A stretch of DNA of 64,000 bases from Actinobacillus succinogenes 130Z (GTDB taxonomy: Bacteria; Pseudomonadota; Gammaproteobacteria; Enterobacterales; Pasteurellaceae): contig NC_009655.1 of the NCBI RefSeq assembly GCF_000017245.1, positions 1,054,001 through 1,118,000 of the forward strand, in the 5' to 3' direction. The notes beneath the pieces are model-generated. The model ran no database searches and was not told the DNA's origin. It saw only the letters and a list, made by a program, of their open reading frames with translations. Positions 27,690 to 37,400 of this stretch are shown piece after piece. The first letter of the stretch is position 1. Each line of letters starts with the position of its first letter. The position numbers were made by a program, and so were the translations under genes.

Positions 27690-27962
27690 ATGATACAACG
27701 ACAATTTACCGTTTACGGATGTGTGCAGGGCGTGGGTTTTCGTTTTTTTACCGCCCGCGAAGCCAATAAATTAGGCATTCAGGGTTATGTGAAAAATCAA
27801 GCCGACGGTTCGGTGCGGGTTGTTGCCGCAGGTTCCGACCGGCAAGTCGCCGCATTCAGAGACTGGCTGGAGCAGGGGCCGCCTACGGCGGAAGTGACGA
27901 ATTTACTTGAACAGGAATACACGGGCGGACGGGTATTCAGCGATTTTACCATCGAACGTTAG
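27690..27962 (+). CDS. yccX: Acylphosphatase
   Basis: Small enzyme hydrolysing acyl phosphates. The signature VYGCVQGVGFRFF contains the phosphate-binding loop and catalytic Arg, and GYVKNQADGSVRV contains the catalytic Asn. The product is 90 aa from the ATG at 27690; a GTG immediately upstream is in frame, but AAGGAG at 27677-27682 is better spaced for the ATG. It is divergent from csgI and convergent with tusE, separated from the latter by a USS hairpin. Confidence 0.94.
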   Translation: MIQRQFTVYGCVQGVGFRFFTAREANKLGIQGYVKNQADGSVRVVAAGSDRQVAAFRDWLEQGPPTAEVTNLLEQEYTGGRVFSDFTIER

Positions 27963-27990
27963 TGTAAACCGCCGAACCCTAAATAAGAAA

Positions 27991-28030
27991 AAGTGCGGTC
28001 GAAAAATCTTATGTTTTTAGACCGCACCTT
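27991..28030. terminator. USS inverted repeat between yccX and tusE
   Basis: AAGTGCGGTC (27991-28000) and GACCGCACCTT (28020-28030) are near-perfect complements between two convergent genes; the plus-strand T run is weak. Confidence 0.5.
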
Positions 28031-28077
28031 GGAATTACGTTTCGTCGCTGAGCTGAGAATTATGCCATAACGGACGA

Positions 28078-28407
28078 TTAGAGACATTTCGCCGGTTTTG
28101 ACAAACCTGCCAGTTTGGTCGCCTGTTTCGCCGGTCCGTCAGGAAAAAGGCGTTGCAAATAGCGACTGTTGCCTTTATCTTCCCCCAGTTTTTTCGCCAT
28201 GGCTTTTACCAACATGCGAATGGCCGGCGAAGTTTTGTATTCCTGATAAAAATCACGCACAAAATAAATGACTTCCCAGTGCGCTTCCGTTAGTTCGATA
28301 CCTTCTTTTTTCGCAATGGCACGGGCAACATCCGGCGTCCACTGAGTCAAATCCATTAAATAACCGGCCGGATCGGTTTCAATCTGTTGTTGGTTAACCG
28401 TTAACAT
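28078..28407 (-). CDS. tusE: Sulfurtransferase TusE
   Basis: Last protein of the Tus sulfur relay that passes sulfur to MnmA for 2-thiouridine at U34 of tRNA; it is homologous to DsrC. The product is 109 aa with family landmarks WTPDVARAIAKKEGIEL, HWEVIYFVRDFYQEY and the C-terminal GLSKPAKCL ending in the penultimate Cys that carries the persulfide. It is directly downstream of yccA on the same strand. Confidence 0.95.
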   Translation of the reverse strand: MLTVNQQQIETDPAGYLMDLTQWTPDVARAIAKKEGIELTEAHWEVIYFVRDFYQEYKTSPAIRMLVKAMAKKLGEDKGNSRYLQRLFPDGPAKQATKLAGLSKPAKCL

Positions 28408-28435
28408 CGTATTCCTTATCCCTAATGAAGAACAA

Positions 28436-28458
28436 AAACGCCCCGAAGCGGGGCGTTT
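28436..28458 (-). terminator. Terminator after yccA
   Basis: AAACGCCCC and GGGGCGTTT form a 9-bp GC-rich stem with a 5-nt loop, followed on the minus strand by TTTTTG, between yccA and tusE. Confidence 0.8.
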
Positions 28459-28476
28459 ACTGTAATTTGTGACAAA

Positions 28477-29148
28477 TTAATCATCACGGCTGAAAATCGT
28501 TAATAAATTCAATAAACTGATAAACAGATTATAAAGCGAGACGAATAAACTTACCGTTGCCCGGATATAGTTGGTTTCGCCGCCGTGAATAATATTACTG
28601 GTTTCGAACAAAATCGCCGCGCTGGAGAACACCACGAACAGTGCGCTCATGGCGACATGCAACGCCGGCATATTTAAGAAGATATTGGCAATCATCCCGA
28701 GCAATAATACAATGAATAAAGCAAACATCATGCCGGACAGGAACGACATATCTTTTTGCGTCGTCAGGACATAAGCCGAACAGGCAAAGAAGACCGCCGC
28801 GGTTCCGCCTAAAGCCAATACGACCAAATCGCTCAAACCGGCGCCTACGTACATATTAAGAATCGGGCCGATGGTGTAACCCAGGAAGCCGGTAAATGCG
28901 AATGCCGCCAAAATGCCGGCTGCGCTGTTCGCCAGAGAATGGGTTAAGAATAACAAACCGTAAAAACCTACCAAGGTAATCAAGATACCCGGACGCGGCA
29001 GATTAAACGACATGGAAATGTAAGCGACCAGCGCAGAAAAAGCGAGCGTCAGACCCAATAAAAAATAGGTATTACGCAACACTTTATGCGTGCTTAACAA
29101 TAAAGAAGCCTGATCGCGCGAGTCAAAAACGATACGGGATTGTTGCAT
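28477..29148 (-). CDS. yccA: YccA, Bax1-I-family inner membrane protein
   Basis: 223-aa protein with seven predicted membrane spans. In E. coli YccA is a substrate and modulator of the FtsH protease and protects the Sec translocon when jammed. The family signature is seen around FALFIVLLLGMIANIF and the C-terminal ETSNIIHGGETNYIRATVSLFVSLYNLFISLL, shortened here by mention of its key part GGETNYIRA. The length agrees with E. coli (219). The upstream region is AT-rich and ends at tRNA-Ser. Confidence 0.9.
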   Translation of the reverse strand: MQQSRIVFDSRDQASLLLSTHKVLRNTYFLLGLTLAFSALVAYISMSFNLPRPGILITLVGFYGLLFLTHSLANSAAGILAAFAFTGFLGYTIGPILNMYVGAGLSDLVVLALGGTAAVFFACSAYVLTTQKDMSFLSGMMFALFIVLLLGMIANIFLNMPALHVAMSALFVVFSSAAILFETSNIIHGGETNYIRATVSLFVSLYNLFISLLNLLTIFSRDD

Positions 29149-29337
29149 AGTCTTTCCTTCAATAGAGTAAATAAAATTGTTGTTAAATTAAGGTTAAAAT
29201 TGATAAAAGTCAAAATATTTTTATGCTGTTGACGATATTTTCGACAATACTGAATAAAATATCGTCTATTAAGACAAATTTCTGATATTTTAGTTTACCT
29301 TACTGCAAAACTATATTATATTTCTCCGCACTTCGAC

Positions 29338-29427
29338 GGAGGAATGGCAGAGCGGTTGAATGCACCGGTCTTGAAAACCGGCGAGGGTGCGAGCCCTCCC
29401 TGAGTTCGAATCTCAGTTCCTCCGCCA
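29338..29427 (+). tRNA. tRNA-Ser(UGA)
   Basis: The 90-nt class II tRNA begins GGAGGAATGGCAGAG and ends with CCTCC, discriminator G and CCA. The anticodon arm CGGTCTTGAAAACCG gives anticodon UGA, and a long variable arm (GAGGGTGCGAGCCCTC) is present as expected for tRNA-Ser. A terminator follows. It marks the left edge of the accessory island. Confidence 0.96.
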
Positions 29428-29435
29428 CTTTTTAT

Positions 29436-29467
29436 AAGCCGTAAGCGATTAGCTTGCGGCTTTTTTT
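29436..29467 (+). terminator. Terminator after tRNA-Ser
   Basis: AAGCCGTAAGC and GCTTGCGGCTT form an 11-bp stem followed by seven T. Confidence 0.85.
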
Positions 29468-29638
29468 ATCGGTTAAAATTAATCACGACAACGTTACAAA
29501 TATGTATTCGTTTTTGTATTTTTCAAGTCTAATGTAAAAACAGGTTGACGCCGCTTTTATTTTCATTATGCTTAGCCGCCATAAACGGATTCTCCGTTAT
29601 GTGTATATTTTTTTATAACGTTAAGGGACAAATCATAC

Positions 29639-31395
29639 ATGAAGTCAACGGCTTTAGCGGCGGGCATGTTGTTGCCGGTCATCGCTTATTCCGCACCGAA
29701 TGAACAAAATTTAAACCGAATGGATGCCGTTCAGCAACAGCGTCAGACGGAACAGGAACAAGCCCGCCGGCGCCAACAGGTGAATCCCCGAGAGGTGAGA
29801 TTGACTGCGCGGCAATCCGAAGCGACGGCAATTCCGCCTCATGAAACGCCCTGTTATCCCGTCAATCAGATTTTACTGACCGATTATTCCGAACATATCA
29901 CCGATTTTTCTTCCGTTCCGAGCGCCCGACTGCCGACCAGTCAGTTCCGTTCCGCCTTAAATGCGGTTTATGCCGAAAAAGACTTTTCATTGCCCCATTG
30001 TATGGGCGGTCAAACTATCAATATTTTATTAAAACGCATTCAAAACCGGTTAATCGAACAGGGATTCGTCACTACGCGCGTGGTGGTGCAACCGCAGGAT
30101 TTGCGCAGCCGGCGACTGATTATTACGGTGATACCCGGGCGCATCCGCCAACTGCAACTGCAGGACGGCAGCGAAATTCCCTTTGCCACCCGAGCCACCC
30201 GCTGGTTTGCGATGCCGACGGGTAACGGCGACATCCTTAATTTACGGGATCTTGAACAGGGGCTGGAAAATTTAAAACGCAACCCGAGCGCCGAGGCGGA
30301 TATACAGATTGAAACTACGGAAAAGGTAGGGGAAAGCGATGTCATTATCAGTTACAAACAAACCCGTCCCGTCCATTTAACGCTGGGACTGGACGACAGC
30401 GGTACCAAAGCCACGGGGCGATTGCAATACAGTATCACCGGGTCCTGGGATAATCTGTTCACCCTGAACGATTTGTTTTACGTCGGATTCAGCGAAGGGA
30501 TTAAACGGCACAGTGACGGGGCGGAAGGAAGTCACGGCAACCATAATTTGAGCATGTATTATTCCGTGCCGTGGAAATATTGGCAACTCACTTTAACCGG
30601 TTCCGATTATCAATATCGTCAAACTATTGCGGGCGCTTATGAAAACTATCGTTATAGCGGTAAAAGCCATCAATTGAAAGGGACGCTGAGCCGTTTGCTG
30701 TACCGCGACGAGCGACGCAAAACCACCTTCGCATTTTCTTTGTGGCACCGCCGTTCTTCCAATTTTATCAACGATACGGAAATTCATGTACAACGCCGTC
30801 GTATGGCGGGCTGGCAGGCGACGTTATCGCATTTGGAATATTTCGGACAATCCACGCTGAATCTCGAATTCGGTTATAAACGGGGAACCGGCGCGTTGAA
30901 CAGCTTGCACGCACCGGAGGAGGCTTTCGGCGAAGGCACCGCCCGGCCGAAAATTGTGACGGCGGAAGTCGTCTTTAATTATCCTTTCAGCCTGTTCAAA
31001 AACCGTTGCGTTTTAATACCGCCTGGCATGCCCAATGGAGTAAAACCCCGCTGATTTTGCAGGACAGACTGGACATCGGCGGACGCTACAGTGTGCGCGG
31101 ATTTGACGGTGAATGGACTTTATCCGGCGATAACGGTTGGACATGGCGTAACGAATTGGGTTGGAATGTGGCGAATTGGGGACAAGAGCTGTATTTAGCC
31201 GTCGACCAGGGCGAAGTGCGCGCCCGCCGACAGGAAGAACAATTAGGGCATCGCCTGGTTGGCGGAGTGCTGGGGCTGCGCGGCAGCGTTTTCGGATTGA
31301 ACTACGATTATTTCGTGGGCATGCCGATACATAAACCGCAAGGGTTTAAAACTTCCCATGCGGTCACCGGTTTTAATCTGAGTTACCGGTTTTAA
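29639..31395 (+). pseudogene. TpsB/CdiB-type outer membrane transporter, frameshifted
   Basis: Outer-membrane beta-barrel partner that would export the adjacent TpsA. The first frame (29639-31054) has a short signal peptide, a Gln/Arg-rich linker helix, POTRA domains (CYPVNQILL near residue 80; LIITVIPGRIRQL near 160) and the start of the barrel. Homology continues in another frame at about 31004-31395 with the conserved loop-6 motif VRGF in GGRYSVRGFDGEW and the C-terminal strand FNLSYRF. One base appears lost in the A5 run at 30998-31002. The rejoined product is about 586 aa, normal for TpsB. As read, the protein would lack VRGF and the last strands and would probably not work. Confidence 0.85.
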
Positions 31396-31468
31396 CATTA
31401 CGAATTCACTGAATCGTTTTATCGAATCGTTTTAGTTTTCTGTTTTTTATATAAATTAAGGGCTTAAC

Positions 31469-34400
31469 ATGAACAAATATCGCTATCGGGTGATTTTTAG
31501 CCGCACCCTGCAACGTTTGGTGGTGACCTCCGAATTGTCAAAAAGTGTCGCCGCATGTTGCGCGTCGGAAAAAACAGGTGAAAATCCGACCGCACTTTTC
31601 AGCCGCAACGCGGTGCAAAAAGGGCTTAACGGCGGTTTAAGTGCGGTCAATTTTGCGTTGTTTTTAATGTTGGGCTTCGTCTTTATTAATGAAACTCAAG
31701 CGGCGGATTTAGCGATTCATGCCGACAAAACCGCCCCCGGTAACCGACAGGCGACGGTTTTGCAAACCGCCAACGGTTTACCGCAGGTTAATATTCAAAC
31801 CCCGAGTGCCGGGGGCGTGTCGCGTAATGTCTATTCACAACTGGATGTAACGGAGAAAGGCGCAATTTTCAATAATGCCCGCAAAGCCGCCCAAACCCGA
31901 TTGGCGGGTTGGGTGCAGGGCAACCCGAATCTGGCGGCGGGCGAAGCCAAAGTGATTCTGAACGAAGTGAATTCCAACAACCCGAGCCGTTTGAAAGGTT
32001 ATATGGAAGTGGCGGGTAAAAAAGCGGATGTGATTATTGCTAACCCATCCGGCATTCACTGTGACGGCTGCGGGGTGATTAATGCGGGCAGAGCCGGTTT
32101 CACCACCGGAAAAGCGGAACTGGAAAACGGCAACCTAAAGGGATTTAATGTTCAAAAAGGCAAAGTGACGATATCCGGCAAAGGTATGGACACTTCAAGA
32201 GCGGATTACACGGACATTATCGCCAAAGAAGTGGAAATTCAAGGCGGCGTGTGGGCGCAGGAATTGAAAATCACCACCGGACAAAACCGAGTGAACCGCA
32301 GCAATGACGATGTGGTGTATGTGGGAGATAAACAGGCGGAAAAAAACAACGAAAAAACCGACCGCACTTCCGCCGCCCGTTACGCCGTGGATGTGAGCGA
32401 ACTGGGTGGTATGTACGCCGGTAAAATCCGCTTAGTGGATAACGATAACGGATTGGGCGTGCGCAACGCCGGTCATATCGGTGCCACGGCGGGCGAAGTC
32501 AAAATCGACAGCCGCGGGCAGATTGTGAATCAGGGGACTATCAACAGCCCGCATCATGTAACGTTAAGCGCGCAGAAAAATATTCATAATCAGGGTAATA
32601 TTGAAAGTAAACGGGGTGAGATTCGGCTGGACAGCGGCAAAGACATTGCTCAAGGCGGCTCCGTCGTGGCGCGTCAAGGGAACGTAGATATTCGTGCTGC
32701 GGGCAAAGTGAAGCAATCGGGAGAAACGCTTGCAGGCAACAAAATCCGCATTAAGGCGCAAAGTGTTCAAGCAGACCGTTCCGCTTTATTAGCGGCGGGT
32801 GTGGATGTGAAAGAATCGGTGCAAGGCGTCTCGCGAACTTTATCCGCACAAGGCAATAACGGCAAAGATTTAACAATTAATGCCGAACGGCAAGTCGCGT
32901 TGAACGGCAACAATATCGCCGCCGGGAATATAGCGGTGACGGGCTCTGAAATAGATTTAAATCACAGCCAAACCGCGGCGAACAACATTGACCTCTCGGC
33001 TCGTCAAGGGGATATTCAGGCGAACCGTGCCAACTTAACCGCGCAAGAAAGTTTAACGTTCGGTACGCCGAAAACTTTATCCGCCCAATACAGCCAGGTG
33101 ACGGCAAAACAATTCGTCACCCGACAACAGGTTTTTGATTCCGATTATGGCGTGTGGGCGCAAACGGGTAACGGTGATTTTAATCTTCATGCGCAACAGA
33201 TCAAAAACAATCAAGGCGCATTGATGATACAAGGTGCGTTATTCGCGCAAGCGGATACCATTGAAAACCGTCAGGGCATGATCTACAGCCCGCAATTCTC
33301 CGCAACCGGAAAACTGGATAACCGCAACGGTGAAATTTATGCCGATAATATCGATTTGAACAGTGAATATTTAGATAACCGAAAAGGGCGGATTTATGCG
33401 CAAACTTTCGATGCCGCCGGTCAGACGCTGGATAATCGCGAGGGCATGATAGCGGCGAGCACACTTAATTTGACCGCTTCAACGCTTCACAATCAGGCAA
33501 TCGGTAAAACCGGTTCTCTGATTAACGGAGACAATGTTACCGTTCGTGCCGACACTTTAAACAACCAAAATACCAAAGCCGACCAAACCGTTCCGACCCA
33601 AGGCATTCTAGGCGGTAAACTGGCTATTTGGGCGAATCGACTGAATAACCAACAGGGCGGATTATATGCGGAAGACAGCCTGCAGACGACGGTTGAAGAG
33701 CATTTACGGAATATGCAGGGCGAAATGCTCTCCGCCAATGCGGTAGACATCACTAACCGACAGGGGCGGTTGACGGTGGATAATGCCGCCGGAAAAATCG
33801 AAGCGGGTAATCAGTTAACGTTACAGGCGAAAACGCTGGAACATGAAGGTAGTATCAAAACGCAGGGTGATGCGAATATTGCACTACAGGATGATTTTAC
33901 GCTTAATCAGGCTTTTGGTGTAAATGGAAATCTGACTTTCAGTACGGAAGGTAACCTGAAAAACAATACGGTTTTACGGGTAGGCGCTAAAGCAGCAATT
34001 TCCGCTCATGCTATTGAGAATGTTGCGAACGGCGAAATATCTGCGACGGATACCGAAATAACGGCGCAACGTCTGCTTAACAGAGGTTTGATAGACGGTC
34101 ATCAAACTCGTCTTGAAAGTGATGAAATCACCAATATCGGCACGGGACGAATTTATGGCGATCATGTTTCTTTGCATGGACGAACATTAAACAATATAGA
34201 GGAAAACAATGCTTCGGCGACCATTGCCGCAAGGGAAAGATTGGACATCGGCGTTCAGCGGGTTCTCAATCGGAATAATAGTCTGATCATGAGCTTAGGC
34301 GATATATCTTTTGGTCTTACCTTGGATAACCAAGGTTATGCGCAACAAAGATCCGACTATGTACATAATGAAAATGCCGTGATTGAAGCGTTAGGTAGTA

Positions 34401-37400
34401 TTTCCTTCAATACAAAAAACCTGGAAAACCTTCATCGTTTTTTAAAGATTGAAATGCAAGAAACTTCCAAGACGCATAAATACGAGTATACCTTTGATAA
34501 TGAGACAACTCGTTATGATAAAGGAACGGCGGGATTAACCGTTATTAAACGCGGTGATCGCGGTAGTTTCAATAAAAAAATTGAAAATCTTTATGCATTA
34601 CGTTTACCGGATGGGCGGGAAAGCGAACACTGGCAGGAATATGATTATATCCGTACCGTTAATGAGTCAATGCCTGTTCCGTCTAAATATAGCGAAGCCA
34701 AAATTTTAAGCGGCGGAAATATCAATTTTACGGATGCGAATATCAAAAATTACGACAGTAAGATTATTGCAGGCGGTAATATTCAAGTCAAAGACGGACA
34801 TCTTGACAATCATGAGACCGTCGGCGAAATCGTTACTACGGATAACGGTGAAATGAGGAATTTCTATCGGGGACGGGCTTGCGCTAAGAAAGTATTTGGT
34901 TCGTGTATTGATCATTACGATACGACCAAATCGGATACGTATAGATATAGCTCGGTAAAAATCGAACCGAAACATTTCGGTTTGTGGGATTATGTCAGCA
35001 ATCAAAAACCGCTGTTTACAGGAGGTTCTTCCCTTAATATCCAATCATCAGCGAATGCGATTTCGTTAAATCCTGTTAGCGTACCGTATCAATTCGGTCA
35101 ACAACCTGATTTATCTAAAGTTAAATCCTATTTGGATATTCGTTTACCACAGGCAAGTTTGTATAAAATTAATCCTCATGCCGGGCAGTATTTAATTGAA
35201 ACCGATCCGCGTTTTGCCGATCGCCATCAATGGTTAAGTTCCGATTATATGCTGAATGCTTTGCGTACCGATTCCCAAATAATGCTTAAACGTCTGGGCG
35301 ACGGTTTCTATGAACAGCGGCTTATCAACGAACAGATCAATCAGCTTACCGGTCGGCGTTTTCTAGAGAATTACTCGTCGGATTATGAACAATACAAAGC
35401 GTTAATGGATCGCGGATTGGAATATGCGGAAAAATTCAATTTAATTCCGGGTGTTGCGTTAACCGCAGCTCAAATGCAGGAATTGACAACGGATATGGTC
35501 TGGCTGGTCAAAAAAGAAGTGACGCTGGCAGACGGGACGCAAATGGAAGTGTTAGCGCCTCAGGTTTATATCGTCTCCCGTAATATGGATATTGACAATC
35601 AAGGCGCAGTGATTTCCGCCAACGATATTATCATCAACACCAAAGGCAATGTGGAAAACAACGGTGTGATTGTCGGTCGCAATCTTACAGGTTTGGCGGC
35701 GAACAATATTGAAAATATCGGAGGGCGGTTACAAGGTCGCGAGCTTTATTTATTTGCCAAAAATAATTTGGTGAATTTAGGCGGCACGCTTTCTGCTGAA
35801 AATCAATTAGTCGCACGGGCGAATAATATTCATATTGAAACGACGACGGCAGAAAGTCCTGCTACCGATAATTTTTACCATAAAGGTATCGGGCAAACCG
35901 CCACCGTTACGGTAGGAGAAAATAATCAGGGAAAAGCAATATTATTTGCTAATGAAAATATCACGGTAAAAGGTGCTGAGATGAATATTAGCGGTCATGC
36001 GGATTTGACGGCACTGAATAAACTGGATATGGGAACTATAGAAACCGAGAACAAAGAATATTATGTAAAAAATGCGGATAATTATTATAAATTGGATCAG
36101 AAAGAAGAGATCGGTAATCGGATAAATGTAACCGGTGATACCGATTTGACAGGGAAAAGTGCGGTCAGTTTAACGGGTGTTTTTTCACATCATGACGGTA
36201 ATTTGCGAATTATTTCGGAAGGAGACATCAGTATTAAAGAATCCCGTAAACAAGAGCGACTTTCTACAGGGTGGAAAGATTCTATCGGCGGACTCTTAAC
36301 CCGACAAACCACCATCAAACAACACGAACACGACTACGATTTAGCACAGGGTTCGCAGTTGGATGCCGACCGTATTCAGATTTCTTCCGCACAAGGCAAT
36401 GTAACGATTGCGGGTAGCGATGTGGTGGCGGAAAACGGTTTAACGATATCAGGTAAAAATATTCTGATTCGAGAAGCGGAAAATGCGGTTTATGAAGAAA
36501 ATTATGAACAAACCAAGAAATCGGGCTTATTAGGTTCAGGCGGAATAGGATTGACTATCGGGCAACGCAAAACCACGCTTGAAACCGACCAAACCAAATA
36601 TTATGCAAGCGGTAGTCAGGTGGGTAGCTTAAACGGCGACGTAAGTCTTACCGCAGAAAATCAATACCGCCAGCAAGCCAGTCAGGTAACGGCAGTGGAC
36701 GGCAATGTGAATATCGCGGGTAAACAGGTGGATATTGTTGCAGCAGATGACCGATATGAAACCAATTACAAGCAGACTTATGAACAGAAAGGGCTAACGA
36801 TAGCCTTAACGGCGCCGGTGATTTCGGCGATTCAGGCAACAGACAGTGCGTTAGAATCTATGTCCCAAATAGGTAAGAGCGAAAATAGACGTATTAATCT
36901 CATGGCGGGAGCAAATACGGTTTGGGAGGCGGCTCGTGCAGCCGAAAGTATCGGAAGTGCTATTGCGCCGACACAGGCATTGCTTAGCGGCGATATGGAA
37001 AATTCAAATGTCGGTATATCGTTAACATACGGTCAGCAGAAAAACGTCGATAGCACGCATACGCAAGGTTCGACGGCAACAGTGTCTAAAATTAATGCGG
37101 GCAAACAGGTGAATATTGTTGCTAAAGGTGATGAAAACGGTTCGGATATTCATATTATCGGCGCAGACATCAGCGGCAAACAAGGCACCTATTTATCGGC
37201 GGATAATGATATTCTCATCAGTGCAGCGAAACAAACCCATCAGGAGCGAAGTAAGAATAAATCCGAAGGATTTAATGCCGGCGTTTCCGTTACTTATGGA
37301 CAGAACGGCTTTGCCATGGGCGTGACGGCAGGCGGTAACTACGGCAAGGGATACGGTAACGGTGACGAAGTGACTTACGCATATAGCCATGTAGGTGATA

